DNA of 64,000 bases, taken from Lepus europaeus (Eukaryota > Chordata > Mammalia > Lagomorpha > Leporidae). How positions within the stretch are numbered: the first letter of the stretch is position 1; each line of letters opens with the position of its first letter. Below are positions 37,640 through 50,330 of this stretch, one piece after another. Location: NCBI RefSeq assembly GCF_033115175.1, contig NC_084833.1:50864716-50928715 (forward strand), in the 5' to 3' direction. A program made the position numbers and the translations under genes. A model generated the notes under the pieces. That model searched no databases, had not been told where the DNA came from, and saw only the letters and a list, made by a program, of their open reading frames with translations.

Positions 37640-37968
37640 TTTTTTTTTTTGACAGGCAGAGTGGCTAGTGAGAGAGAGAGACAGACAGAAAGGTCTTCCT
37701 TTTCGCTGTTGGTTCACCCTCCAATGGCCACTGCAGCCGGCGCACCGCGCTGATCCGATGGCAGGAGCCAGGTGCTTATCCTGGTCTCCCATGTGGGTGC
37801 AGGGCCCAAGGACTTGGGCCATCCTCCACTGCCTTCCCGGGCCATAGCAGAGAGCTGGCCTGGAAGAGGGGCAACCGGGATAGAATCTGGCGCCCCAACC
37901 GGGACTAGAACCCGGTATGCCTGCGCTGCAAGGTGGAGGATTAGCCTGTTAAGCCACGGTGCCGGCCT
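37640..37968 (-). mobile_element. CSINE, B-type
   Basis: Abuts the next reverse SINE through its T-run, so it probably inserted in that tail. Single GC-rich unit. Confidence 0.9.
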
Positions 37969-37969
37969 G

Positions 37970-38292
37970 TTTTTTTTTTTTTTTTTTAAAGATTTATTTA
38001 TTTATTTGAAATCAGAGTCACACAGAGGAGAGGCAGAGAGAGAAAGGTCTTCCATCCGATGGTTCACTCCCCAGTTGACTGCAACAGCTGGAGCTGTGCT
38101 GATCCGAAGCCAGGAGCCAGGAGCTTCTTCCGGGTCTCCCATGTGGGTGCAGGGGTCCAAGTACTTAGGCCGTCTTCTACTGCTTTCCCAGGCCATAGCA
38201 GAGAGCTGGATCAGAAGTGGAGCAGCTAGGACTCGAACCGACATCTGTATGGGATGCTGCTAGATTTAACTGCTTTGCCACAGTGCTGGCCC
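37970..38292 (-). mobile_element. CSINE, classical
   Basis: Tail T-run at 37970-37987. Head end CCACAGTGCTGGCCC. Confidence 0.9.
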
Positions 38293-40469
38293 TGGAATCT
38301 TGAGTTTTAGAAGTTCTTGCACTTGCTTCATAGCTTTCAGTTTTATCTAATACAGTCTTTAGAGATGATCCTTGTTTTACTTTCTCTGTGGAAATTCTGA
38401 CTCGGGAAATGTGACACAGGCTGACAGTAAGAGTTTGTTCTTTTGTCCAGCTTCTTGGTAGGTTTTCTCCTAATGCTTTTGGTTAAATGACAACATGTGG
38501 TTGAGATTACAACAGTCAGCAGTTTATTAGCTGAGGTGAAATGAATAGTAAGCAGGCCAGCCAGTCAAACTGCAAAGGAAGATTTGCACTGGATATCTTA
38601 TTTAAGTCTGAACAATCATGTGGGAAATGTATGCTGCTATTAACTTTAGTACTTTGTCCCTTATATCTCTGATATTAAGATATGTCAACTAAATAGAGTA
38701 GGAAACATTGCCTTATGTATGTGTGTACTCTTAGGTGCCTATGTGCAAATGGTTAAACTAAAAAAGGAGTAAATTTAAAGTTGGAGAGGGATTTCTGTTT
38801 TTTTTTTTTTTTTGAATAAAGAAATGGAAAAAATGTAAAATAATGTAAGTTTGATAATTTAATGAAAACTTACAGATTATAGTAGCTTACTTAGGCGCTA
38901 CATGAATTATTATTTTCAGATATTGGTGTAGAAATTCTATGCCAACAACTTGGTTTAAATGAATTACTTTTTAATTATCAAAAGATTTAATGTTAAGAAT
39001 TTCTTATTATGATAAGCATTTTTCATTCAGTTAAAAGTTTAGAATGGGATAGGAATGGTGAGGTTGTGTATTAGAAATTCAGATTTCATCAGATGTTGGG
39101 AATGTTATTTTCTTACCATTATAAAGTTTGAAAGGTTCTGTGATCATAATTTTAGTAGGTGTGAAAATAGTGTGGAACACGTTGCCTTTTATTTTATTAT
39201 TTTTAACACCTTGTCTTTTAGGATATTAGATTGTGATGCTAAGTTTTTGATTTTACATTTAAAGATAGAATCTGTTTTGTTTGCTTTTTTTCCCCTGCTT
39301 CCTCAAGTCACTGGAAACTGTGTATTGAGTTTAGATTTCTTTGCAGGAGACAGTTTCAGGAAGAAGCTATTGGCTGAGCTTAGGCAGATGAAGTTGTCTG
39401 ACATGGGTTACTGTAGTTTGTGGTTTTGATGAACAGTACATGGTGCACAGCTGTTGCTCCCACAGCTTTGTTTCCAGCTGTCTTGCTGGCCTGTCACAGA
39501 ATACCCCACATTCCTTTTTTTTTTTTTTTTTTTTAAATAGAACCTTTTGCAACATTCTGTACTTTCATTAAAGTGGATCCTGGTATTGACTTTTCTTCAT
39601 TTTTATAAGTCTGTCAGTAGCTATTTACTTAGAATAACCCCCAGAGAGATTATGTCTAGTAGAGTTAAGCCTTGTTGAATTTATAATTATTTGTGTGAGT
39701 AAATGTTGCAGTTGTGAAGTATTTACAGGAGACAAGTATTTAACAGTGACAAGTACCAGATTATAATGATATCCCCCCAACATGTGGCTGATGTCTGGAT
39801 AATGAAATCTTCTAATTTCTTACTTTAACCTTTACTTTGTATTAGTAAGCTTCCATAGAATTTCAAAATGAAAAGCCATAATATTGTGTTTTTTTTAAAA
39901 AATTTATTTAATTTGTATAAGTTTCATGTATTTCATATATTCAATTTAGGAACATAGTGAATATTGTGTTTTATAGCCTTTATAGAACTTACATAGGCTT
40001 GTGTTTTTGTTGGGGTGGTTGGTTGGTTGGACTTTAATATATTTTTCTATCCTGTATGGTAACTAAATTGTACTACTAAGGGTTTTAAGTTTTGACTTTT
40101 TAATTAGAGGCAGGTGCCTCTGAAGAATACATTGAATTAGTAATGATTATAATATTGAACATTTAACAAGTTACTTTAATAATGATATCATCATAGGAGT
40201 TTTTAATTTACTTTTCAGTAACAGGTTCATGAAGTGTTTTCCATTTAGTTGAAGTTAGGAGTGTTGGGGTTGAACAGAGAGTGAAGTTTTGTTGAACGCA
40301 CCCCCTTACTTCCCTTTCTGCACTGTCCTGTTCAAGATCCGTTTGCCAGTACTTCATTCTGGCTATTGCTCTTTCCCCATCAGCGCCCAGACTTGCTGTG
40401 TGTGCTGAAAGTCTGCTGTCACACTGATCCCATATCTAGTTGACAGTCCTGCTTTCACACAGAACATTT
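38293..40469. other. RRAS2 intron 1, long SINE-free A+T-rich block
   Basis: About 2.2 kb without SINEs. Contains T-runs at 38798-38813 and 39517-39534 and a (GGTT)n run at 40015-40030. No coding exon is seen. Confidence 0.5.
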
Positions 40470-40710
40470 GAACTCTGTTTGGATAAACATGATCTGTTCA
40501 TCCTTGGCCATAATCTGTGTGAAATGTACATCCACGTCTTTTCTGAGGCTGTGTCCTCTTATCTGTCACTTCCTGGTATCTTCCTAGCCGCGGTTCAGAT
40601 TTTCTTCAGAGAGCCTTTCCTGAGGGAATATCCACATTGTTACTAGGGGCTCCTCTTGTGCGCTCCTCATTAGTATCCTGTGCATTTTTTTCTGAATCTT
40701 TGGAGAATAA
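40470..40710 (+). mobile_element. L2-like relic
   Basis: TCAGAGAGCCTTTCCTGAGGG and surrounding pyrimidine-rich sequence resemble the L2 3' end, weakly. Confidence 0.4.
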
Positions 40711-40884
40711 ACTGAAGAAATCATGCCCTTTCAGTATTTTTTTACCTAAAGAAATCTTTCACACAGAAAGTCTTTATATAACCTTCATCTAGTTCTCAGG
40801 ATCAGATAATTAAACATAATTATTTAATTTACATTATTTAAATGTTACCAGTTCTAAAGTCTTTTACAGCAATTTTTTTTTCTC

Positions 40885-41553
40885 TTTTAATTTTTTTTGA
40901 AGGATTTACACAGAGATATGGGGGCAGAGAGAGAGAAGTCTTTCATCTGCTGGCTCATTCCACAGCTGGTTGCAACAACCAGAGCTGGGCCAGGCTGAAG
41001 CCAGGAGCCAGGAGCTCCATCCAGGTCTCCCATGTGGGTGCAGGGGCCCAAGCACTTGCACCATCTTCCTCTGCTTTCCCAGGCCATCAGCAGGGAGCTG
41101 CATCAGAAGTGGAGCTGGGGCCGGCGCCGCGGCTCACTAGGCTAATCCTCTGCCTTGCGGCGCCGGCACACCGGGTTCTAGTCCCGGTTGGGGCTTCGGA
41201 TCCTGTCCCGGTTGCCCCTCTTCCAGGCCAGCTCTCTGCTGTGGCCAGGGAGTGCAGTGGAGGATGGCCCAGTGCTTGGGCCCTGCACCCCATGGGAGAC
41301 CAGAAGAAGCACCTGGCTCCTGCCATCGGATCAGCGCGGTGCGCCGGCCGCAGTGCGCCAGCCGCGGTGGCCATTGGAGGGTGAACCAATGGCAAAGGAA
41401 GACCTTTCTCTCTGTCTCTCTTTCTCACTGTCCATTCTGCCTTTCAAAAAAAAAAAAAGAAGTGGAGCTGGGAAGGAACCTGTACCCATGTGGGATGCTG
41501 GCCTTGTAAGCTGTAGCTTTACCTGCTGTTCCACAATGCTGCTGCCACCTTCT
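40885..41553 (-). mobile_element. CSINE, interrupted by a nested CSINE
   Basis: Reverse copy split at 41119. The remainder runs from 41473 to about 41553. Confidence 0.88.
41120..41457 (+). mobile_element. CSINE, B-type, nested
   Basis: Perfect 15-bp TSD AGAAGTGGAGCTGGG at 41105-41119 and 41458-41472. Two GC-rich 14-bp units at 41339-41366. Near-consensus head and pure A-tail suggest a young insertion. Confidence 0.97.
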
Positions 41554-41841
41554 CCCCCAAATGTTTTTCAACCCAGGATCACATGTTCTATTTATTTTTT
41601 GTCATATCTTTCTAGTTGTAATGTTATTTGTAAAATATATCATGATTTGATTTTGTCTGATGTTTTATTCAAATCAAATTGGGTATATGGTAGAAATATC
41701 AGAGGTTCATGTGTCCTCTGATACATTCTATGAAAGATACACATATTGTCTTTTGTGCCAATCTGATAATATGAAATCTGATTACTTAATTAACCACTAA
41801 AACAATACTGTTGCTTTTGTAATTAGCAAATGTATTTAAAA

Positions 41842-42155
41842 AAAAATTTTTTTTTTGACAGGCAGAGTGGACAGTGAGAGAGAGAGACAGAAAGGTCTTC
41901 ATTTTTGCCGTTGGTTCACCCTCCAGTGGCCACTGCAGCCGGCGCACCGCGCTGATCCGATGGCAGGAGCCAGGTGCGTCTCCTGGTCTCCCATGGGGTG
42001 CAGGGCCCAAGCACTTGGGCCATCCTCCACTGCACTCCCGGGCCACAGCAGAGAGCTAGACTGGAAGAGGAGCAACCAGGACTAGAACCAGTGCCCATAT
42101 GGGATACTGGTGCCACAGGCAGAGGATTAACCAAGTGAGCCACGGCACCGGCCCC
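41842..42155 (-). mobile_element. CSINE, B-type
   Basis: Head end GAGCCACGGCACCGGCCCC. Core variant CCCATATGGGATACTGG. Confidence 0.9.
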
Positions 42156-42167
42156 CTGCCCCCCCCT

Positions 42168-42479
42168 TTTTTAAAGATTTATTTATTTGAAAGGCAGAGC
42201 TACAGAGAGGCAGAGGCAGAGAGAGACAGAGAAGAAGGTCTTCTATCTGCTAATTCAGTCCCCAGATGGCTGCAGTGGTTGGAGCTGCAGCCAGGGGCTT
42301 CTTCTGGGTCTCCCATGAGTGCAAGGGCCCAAACACTTGGGCCATTTTATGCTGCTTTCCCAAACCATAGCAGAGAGCTGGATTGAAAGTGGAGCAGCTG
42401 GGACTCGAACTGGCATCCATATGGGATGCTGGCGCTGCAAGGCAAGGCTTTAACTCTCTGCGCCAGAGCGCAGGCCCCA
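42168..42479 (-). mobile_element. CSINE, classical
   Basis: Separated from the previous SINE by a C-run of about 12 bp. Confidence 0.9.
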
Positions 42480-42768
42480 CAGTTTTTAATCATCATTAAT
42501 CATATAATTATCATTTAATCATCATTTCTAGGGGAGTCAGGGTCTTGATTCATTGTAGAATTTAGACAAATTACTTAGAAGTTAGTTATTGTAGAAGTTA
42601 ATTGTTACATTATAAACAGACTGAAAGTATCAAGTGCTATTTTAATACTGTTAGTATAGGTGAGCATCCTCATCTGAGAATGGGAAATTGAAACGCTCAA
42701 ATATGAAATTGTTCGAACAGCATATTCAGCATATTGGCTCAAAAAATTTTGTATTTTAAAACATTCCT

Positions 42769-43043
42769 TTTTTTAAAGATTTATTTGTTTTATTTGAAAG
42801 CTAGAGGCAGAATGAGAGAGAGGTCTTCCATCCACTGGTTCACTCCCCAGATGGTAGCAATGGCTGGAGCTGAGCCGGTCTGAAGCCAGGAGCCAGGAGC
42901 TTCTTCTGGGTCTCCCAAGGGCTTGGACCATCTTCCACTGCTTTCCCAGCAGAGAGCTGGATTGGAAGTGGAGCAATCAGAGCCCATGTGGGATGCTGGC
43001 ACTGTAGGTAGTGGCTTTACCCTCTAAGACAGAGTGCAAGCCC
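42769..43043 (-). mobile_element. CSINE with deletions
   Basis: Missing the CACGTGGGTGCAGGGGCC block. Head end AGACAGAGTGCAAGCCCC. Confidence 0.85.
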
Positions 43044-43116
43044 CTTGAAGCATCTCAAAAACTTTTTCTCTTAGTTTGATTTTGTTTTCTCCTTTTCCTT
43101 TCCTTTGTTTCAAAAT

Positions 43117-43461
43117 GTGTTTTTTTATTTGAAAGGCAGAGTGGGAGAAAAGAGGTGGAGGGAGGGAGGGAGGGGCAGATAGAGAAGGAGAGAGATTTTC
43201 GTGCTGGTTCACTCTCACTCTCTGAATGGCTGCAAAGGCTGGGGCTGGGCCAGGCCAAAGGCATGAACATGGAACTCCATTCAGGTCTCCCACTTGGGTA
43301 GCAGGGGCCTAAGTACTTGGACCATCTTCTGTCACTTTTCCCAGGAGCATTAGCAGGGAGCTGGATCGTCAGTAGAGCAGCTGGGAATTGAACTGGTGTT
43401 TTGATGCGGGATGCTGGAGTCATGATTGTTGGCTTTACACACTGAGCCACAGCACCAGTCC
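43117..43461 (-). mobile_element. CSINE, older family
   Basis: GGGAGG-rich purine zone at 43150-43192. Head end GAGCCACAGCACCAGTCCCC. Confidence 0.85.
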
Positions 43462-43824
43462 CCAGATTTTGCATTTTCAGATGAGAGATGATCAACTGGT
43501 GAAGTCTGTGCAAACATGCCAAGATCTAAAAGAAATCTCAAAACACTTCTGGCCCCTAACATTTAGAATAAGGATACTCAACCTGTACTTTTAAGTTCCT
43601 TAGTAAAAGCATTGGGTTCCTTAATGAGTTATAAAATAATTTGGGTACATATAACTTTAAAATAATCTTTCTTAAGGATTTTTATAGTAATTGACATTTG
43701 CCTTTTATGATACTGGATGCTTATGTGATTTTTTTTTTTTTTTTTTTAGTTTTCAGAGAATTTTTTGCATTCATGATTTCATTTTATGCCCATAACAACC
43801 CTTTATGATTGAAGGGTAGCACAG

Positions 43825-44141
43825 TGGGGCCTGTGTTGTGGCATAATGGGTTAAGCCACTGCCTGAAATGCTGGTATCCCTTATGGGCACTGGTTCAAGT
43901 CCTGTCTGTTCTACTTTTGATCCAGCTCCCTGCTAATGCTCCTGGGAAAGCAGTGGAAGTTGGTCTGAGTGCTTGGGCCCCTGCACCCATGTGGGAGACC
44001 TGGATGAAGCTCCTGGCTCCCAGCTTTGGACTGGCTCAGCTCTGGCCATTGTGGCCATTTGGGGAGTGAACAGTGGGTAAACATCTGTTTCTGTAACTAT
44101 ACCTTTCAAATAAATTAAAAAAAAAATCTTAAAAAATTGGA
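43825..44141 (+). mobile_element. CSINE, classical
   Basis: Head GGGGCCTGTGTTGTGGC. Shortened CT zone. Tail CAAATAAATTAAAAAAAAAATC. Confidence 0.9.
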
Positions 44142-44149
44142 GCTCAACA

Positions 44150-44262
44150 AAGTCATTGTTATCAACATATTCATTCCACAGGTGAAGAAATGTAGGTTTA
44201 GGAAGAGGAAATAAGCCCCATGTCCTACAGCAAGTAAACAGTAAAACTGACATTTTTAAGCT
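44150..44262 (-). mobile_element. MIR relic
   Basis: CATTCCACAGGTGAAGAAATG and AAATAAGCCCCATGTCCTAC. Confidence 0.6.
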
Positions 44263-44410
44263 GATTTTCCTAGCTTCTAAATATAGCTTGCTTCTTGGTT
44301 ATGTACTTGTTAAATTGCAGCAAAAATGCCAGCATTTTCTAGAGAGGAGCTGAAAACAGTGATATGTACTTTTCTGCATGAAATTCTGTTTGAATTTTGT
44401 AAAAAATTTT

Positions 44411-44763
44411 TTTATTTTTGACAGGCAGAGTGGACAGTGAGAGAGAGAGAGACAGAGAGAAAGGTCTTCCTTTGCCATTGGTTCACCCTCCAATGGCTGC
44501 CGTGGCCGGCGTGCTGCGGCTGGCGCACTGCGGCCGGCGCACCGCGTTGATCCGAAGGCAGGAGCCAGGTGCTTCTCCTGGTCTCCCATGGGGTGCAGGG
44601 CCCAAGCACTCGGGCCATCCTCCACTGCGCTCCCTGGCCACAGCAGAGAGCTGGCCTGGAAGAGGAGCAACCGGGATAGAATCTGGCGCCCCGACTGGGA
44701 CTAGAACCCAGTGTGCTGGCGCCGCTAGGCGGAGGATTAGCCTATTGAGCCACAGCGCCGGCC
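44411..44763 (-). mobile_element. CSINE, B-type, expanded GC unit
   Basis: Carries three copies of the 14-bp unit (about 44500-44543), the largest number in the window. Confidence 0.93.
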
Positions 44764-46049
44764 AGAATGTGTTTTAAGTACGAGTCTGGGGAAGAGGCCC
44801 TAAGAGAGGTTCCACCAAAAGCACACTTGATGACCCAGTGCGCTTCTGCTGCTGCTGCTAATGATGGCTTCTGGTGTAAGGTAGTATGGGGCAAAGAAAT
44901 GTGGTTGCATCCTTCCTTCCTCTAAAATAGAGCTTAAGAAGACTGAGTTGTCTATACTACAAACACATCCATTCTGCAAACACCAGTGTTGTAAACACCA
45001 AGTCTGGGATATTGATTCCCTCTTGGGATGGGGGATGAGGAAAGGTACTATGATTATGGCTGGCAGGGGGTAGGGGGGAGAGGGTGAAGGGTGAGGTGGG
45101 ATGCAGAAATCTTCCATCATATTACTAATATTTCCTGTGTTGGGAAGTAGGTAGGCATAGTGTTTGTATTTTTCTTTATAACATCAGAGGTATTATATAG
45201 ATAAGAAGAGAAATTACTTTGAATTGACTTAAGTATGTAGTTAAATGGAAACTTCATTTGATGTTAAGATATCATGACTTGGTTGACAAAGACAAGTATG
45301 TTCTTTAGGGGTTTTTCTTCAGGGTGGCAAACTATTTTCTTTCCTCCTCGTCTGCTCAGACAGCAAATAAAACCTGAGTACAATTCTTACAGTAATAAAT
45401 TTGTATTTGAGTTTGTGGGTGAAGCTGTTTGATGTGAACGTGTGTATAAGGGTATGTGTTGTGATTTGCTTCTGAAATGACTATACGCGGTTTCTGAAGA
45501 TTGCTCTAAAGCACAGTGCCTGATTTCATCTTGGTGGTTACAGGAACTGATGATTAATTTTGCCTTAATTTCCTGTGTGAAGAAATGATGCCTGTAACTT
45601 TTCCCGGCACACATTCTTAACACTTCTTGTAGGTGTGCAAAATGAATGCTCACATAATGTGGTTTTAGGTAGGTGTGGGTAAAGGTGAAAAGAAAACTTG
45701 GAGTATCATATACTTCACTTGTGCTCAGAGCCATGCGTGCTGTTGACTTTTTTGCTCATGAAATGTACTCATTTATAAAATGGATAATTGTTGCACTGAG
45801 AACACTTTCATCAGAGTTGAATTTGGGGGGAAGGGTAGGATTATTTACTTATTTACAAAATACGTTTTTGGTTGTCTTATGAATGAAAGGAGTCTTTATT
45901 TCCAAATTTGGATGAGCATAGAATTAGAAAAGAATGTTTAGTGGCTGACATCTAAAGGCTTGGCTTTTATTTGGGTACTTCTGTTTTTTAGAGATGGAAT
46001 GAGAGGGAGAAAAGGAATTCTGTGTTCTTCCAACAAGAATGTGAAAGTA
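44764..46049. other. RRAS2 intron 1, SINE-free block
   Basis: About 1.3 kb. Includes a (CTG)n-like GCTGCTGCTGCT at 44847-44858. No gene recognised. Confidence 0.5.
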
Positions 46050-46285
46050 CTCGTATTTGCAAGTTGAGTATCCCTTATTTGAAAAGCCTGGGACCAGAAG
46101 CGGTTCAGTTTTTCAGGTCTTGGAATATGTGTATAGACTTCACTGGTTAAGCATCTCTAATTGGAAAATCTGAAATCTGAAATTTTCTGAAATCCAAAGC
46201 ATTTTTTGAGTGTTGACATACTGCTTTAAAGAGTTTCAGATTTCTTAGGATTTTGGATTTCCATATTAAGTATAATCACCCTGTA
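46050..46285 (+). mobile_element. Tigger-like non-autonomous DNA transposon
   Basis: Starts GTTGAGTATCCCTTATTTG, contains CCTGGGACCAGAAGCGGTTCAG and ends with the inverse-related TTTCCATATTAAGTATAATCACCCTG. Confidence 0.6.
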
Positions 46286-46371
46286 TATTTAAAAGTTGCC
46301 AATTTTCTCAGTAAGTTGATGAGAACAAGTGGTTTAAGGGAATCTTTGGATGTACATATTATAATGTGTAT

Positions 46372-46692
46372 ATATATATATATTTTAAAGAGTTATTTAT
46401 TTGAAAGTTGGAGGTACACAGAGAGAGAGAGAGGTCTTCCATCCACTGGCTCACTCCCCAATTGGCTGTAATGGCCAGAGGTGTGCTGATCCAAAGCCAG
46501 GAGCCAGGAGCTTCTTCCAGGTCTCCCCTGTGGGTGCAGGGGCCCAAGGACTTGGGCCATCTTCCACTGCATTCCCAGGCCATAGCAGAGAGCTGGATAG
46601 GAAGTGGAGCAGCGAGAACTCAAACTGGCACTCATATGGGATGCTGGTCACTGCAGGCAGCAGTTTTAACTGCTATGCCACAGTGCCCGCCC
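46372..46692 (-). mobile_element. CSINE, classical
   Basis: TSD TTATAATGTGTAT/TTATAATGTATAT at 46359 and 46693. A short (TA)n at 46370-46383 belongs to the target/tail. Confidence 0.9.
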
Positions 46693-46699
46693 TTATAAT

Positions 46700-47824
46700 G
46701 TATATTTAAGAGGAATTGGGGTGGAATGGGTAAGAGGTGGGTTTGGGAAGGAGGAATAAATGTGCTTTAGAGGTTTGAATTACCTCCTTTTTGAGGGGGA
46801 TACTTAGGAATCAACTCAAGGTGTAAATTGGGGTCCTTTGATTTTGGATGGATTCTCATTGTGATCTTAAAGGCCCAACTCTTTGGTATTGGTTTTTGAG
46901 AACTTGGAAAAGTATTTTGTTTTTTCTGTGGTTTAATTTTGTAGGGATTCTTTCTTTAACTGGTGTCATCTCAAAAGCAGGGCAGTTCTCATTCCGCTGG
47001 CAGGTAGAAGCTATGGTCCAGTAAGACTTTGAAATAGAATTTGGGAAATGTTCCCCAGGTGGTGGCTCCTAACCTTTTTGTACGAAGGAATCTTTGGGCA
47101 GTCTGGAAAAGCCTAGCCTTTTTTTCAAATGTATAAAATACAATATATGATTATAACATAAGCAGTTACATTTGAAAACCAGCCAGCATATTAAAAACAA
47201 TTCTTTTTAGCCCATTGAGTGTAAATGTTAATTCTGACTTTTCGGCAACAAGTATTATATGAAAATATCTGCTTTTTGATGGCAGAACCACAGGTGCTGC
47301 TGCAGTGTTATTGAAAGCAATGTAAATTTCAGCTAGATCTGTCAGAAGACAGAATTACCAGAAATGTAAAGATTTAATTGGCTTTTATTTTCTATTCTAA
47401 GGTTGGGTAACATTTCATTCTGTAAAATGGAGCTAAGCAGAGGTGGTTGACTTCATAGGCAGAGGAGGGCTGAAGAAAGCAGACACAGAACAAGAGATGG
47501 ATTGGTCACTTCAGAGTAACTTCCCCCGTGGGTTCAAAGCAGAGGAGACTGCTTCTCCTGCACGCAGAAACTGTCCTTCCGGGACATTTGGCTACTTGTT
47601 ATCTCTTGCCTGGTTTCTTGGTAGGTCAGATAAACAACTTCATTTCTGCTTGATGGTGTAGAACTATTTTGGTTTGGTGTAGGAGCTTAGTCCAAACCAA
47701 TGGTCTTCTAAACATTTTATTTAACAGAGGTTAGTGAAAAAAATTTTTTTGCTCTCCACATATTGGTGTTTTAATCGTAAGAAACCCTTTCTAATGTGGT
47801 GGGTGGGAAAAGGATGTCAGGATT
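46700..47824. other. RRAS2 intron 1, SINE-free block
   Basis: Contains a possible old dispersed repeat near 47058-47180 (CTAACCTTTTTGTACGAAGG). Otherwise unassigned. Confidence 0.45.
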
Positions 47825-47945
47825 TGGAGCCGGATGACTTTGGAATTAAGTTCCATTTTCACTGCTTTCCAGTATCTGCATCCTTATACAGCCTTTATTT
47901 CCTAACCAATACGATGGGAACAGGAATAGCACTTAGAGGGTTTTA
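47825..47945 (+). mobile_element. MIR-like relic
   Basis: GGAGCCGGATGACTTTGGAATTAAG, then TTATTTCCTAACCAATACGATGGGAAC. Confidence 0.6.
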
Positions 47946-48092
47946 GATTTTTTATGGTGCTTTAGCTGTTATATTAGATGTGTATAGCTTCTCAGAGTCT
48001 CCTGGTATTTTTTTTTATCTGTTTGAAGGATTGAAGCCTTACCTCCTTTTATTATGCCTCTTTACCCTTGTCATTTATAGTTTTTTATAATT

Positions 48093-48392
48093 TTTAAGAA
48101 ACTTGCCTGTTTGGAAGGCAGATGGACACACAGAGATTGAGAGAGAGGGAAAGTGCAAGCTCCTGTCTGCTGGTTCACTCTCCAGATGTCTGAAATGGTC
48201 TTGGGCTGATTGGAAGCCAGGAGCTGGAAACTGAATCCAGGTCTTTCACATGGGTGGTAGACACCCAACTACTTGAGCCCTCACCACTGCTTTGCAGGGT
48301 CTGCTTTAGCAAGAAGCTGGAATCAAAAGCTGGAGCCAGGAACTGAATCCAGACACTAATGTCTGATGTCTCTATGCCCAAGGCCTCCCCGT
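48093..48392 (-). mobile_element. CSINE, older family
   Basis: GGAACTGAATCCAGACACTAATGTCTGATG variant block. Confidence 0.8.
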
Positions 48393-48521
48393 GTAACTAT
48401 TTTAAATATTCCCTCTAGAAAAATTTTTTTTCTTTTTGAGATAACATTTTTAGTTTGCATTTTCACTAAAGGTTTAATGCTCCACCAGATGTCTATGTTT
48501 CGAACCATAGCAGGCAATATT

Positions 48522-48843
48522 TATTTATTTATTTATTTTTTGAAAGGCAGAGTTAGACAGTGAGAGAGAGAGACAGAGAAAGGTCTTCCTTTGCCGTTGG
48601 TTCACTCCTCAATGGCCGCTATGGCCGGTGCACTGTGCTGATCCGAAGCCAGGAGCCAGGTGCTTCTGGTCTCCCATGCGGGTGCAGGGCCAAGCACTTG
48701 GGCCATCCTCCACTGCCTTCTGGGGCCACAGCAGAGAGCTGGACTGGAAGAGGAGCAACCGGGACAGAACCGGCGCCCTGACCGGGACTAGAACCCGGAG
48801 TGCCAGCGCTGCAGGCGGAGGATTAGCCTAGTGAGCCGCTGCA
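48522..48843 (-). mobile_element. CSINE, B-type
   Basis: Perfect 15-bp TSD ATAGCAGGCAATATT at 48507-48521 and 48844-48858. Tail (TATT)n. Confidence 0.96.
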
Positions 48844-50036
48844 ATAGCAGGCAATATTATAATTTTTCTTCAATTGTTAATTAAGTATACCATGGAAAAC
48901 TCAAGAGAAGGAAAGCCTATCATATTTACCTATTTTTAAACTGTGTTTATACTTCCTGATGTTTCAAGCTTCCTTCTTTTCTTGTTTCTTATCTGTTTTA
49001 AGAACTTCTTTAGCTATTTATTTAGGGGGAGTCTGCTGGCAACAAAATTCTCATTTTCTTTGAGGGTGCTTTGATTTCTTTTGATTGGATATAAGATTAT
49101 GGAATAATAGTTCTTTTAGTTCTGTACCTGAAAAATATCGTGTCTCTTCTACTGATCTCTGTGCTTTCTGGATAGAAATCTGCTGTCCTCTGTAGATAAG
49201 GTATTGTTTTTCTCTGGCTTCTTTCAAGATTTTCTATTTGTCTTTAGTTTTCAGAAATTTAATTGTGATGCGTCTTGGTATGGATTTTATTCATTTGTTC
49301 CTCTGTTGAGTTTGCTTAGCTTCTTCAGTATGAATGTTGGTGTATGCTTGCCAGGTTTGGAAAGTTTTCTGCCATTGTTTCTTCACATAATTCTTCATCC
49401 CTATTCTGTATGTCCTCTTATTCTAATCATCTGACATGAAAGTTATATCTTTGTTGTCGTCCCATAGAGTGTTGAGAATGTGTTCATTTTTTCTTCTTTT
49501 AAAAGAATGTATTTTCTCTATGTGTTTTCAGATTTGGTGGTTTCTGTTGTGTTGTAACTTCCTGTTTGTAGATTGTTCAGTCCCTTGCATTCTGATGTTA
49601 AAACCATCCATTGAGCCCCTTATTTCAGTTATAATATTTTTCAGTTTTGAATTCACATTGGCTTTTTATAACTTGTGTTTCTTTGCTGAGGCATTTTCTT
49701 TTTTTTTTTTTTTTCATGTTTCAAGCATACTCATAGTTGAAACTTTTTTTTAAAATCAAGATTGCTCTAATATCTTTTCTCAGTTTAGATATCTCTGTTG
49801 ATGTTAGCATTTATTCATTATCTTTTTTGTCATTCAGTTTGAGGTTTTCCTGGTTCTTGGGTTTTTCTGTTGAAAGCTGTGCATTTTCATATTTTGTTCT
49901 GGGGCTCTGAGTCTTACTCAGACTGTCTATTTTACTTAGCTTTCCTTAGATACTGCTCTGCCGGAGAAGGGGAGGAGCTGCCTTGTTACTGCCAGGAGGA
50001 GGTAGACTGCTCAGCCTCTATTGATACTGAGGTAGG

Positions 50037-50288
50037 GGGGCCGCTCTGTGGCACAGTGGGTTAACGCCCTGGCCTGAAGTGCCGGTATCCCATATGGGCG
50101 CTGGTTCGAGACCCAGCTGTTCCACTTCCCATCCAGCTCTCTGCTATGGCCTGGGAAAGCAGTGGAGGATGGCCCAAGTCCTTGGGCCCCTGCACACCTG
50201 CATGGGAGAACCTGAAGAAGCTCCTGGCTTCGGATCAGCACAGCTCCGGCCGTTGCAGCCAACTGGGGAGTGAATCAGTGGATGGAAG

Positions 50289-50330
<42 letters not shown>

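Larger units (their letters stand above)
42660..43590 (+). mobile_element. Tigger-like DNA transposon relic, split by two CSINEs
   Basis: Left end GGTGAGCATCCTCATCTGAGAATGGG and right end GGATACTCAACCTG form the inverted ends of a pogo/Tigger-like element. Internal pieces lie between the SINEs. Confidence 0.5.

Noticed and set aside
40842-41384. 180-codon frame
   Set aside because: Runs through two oppositely oriented CSINEs and is repeat-derived, as are most other long frames in the window.
48960-49760. Phe/Leu-rich open frames suggesting membrane proteins
   Set aside because: They are translations of T-rich antisense L1 3'UTR.
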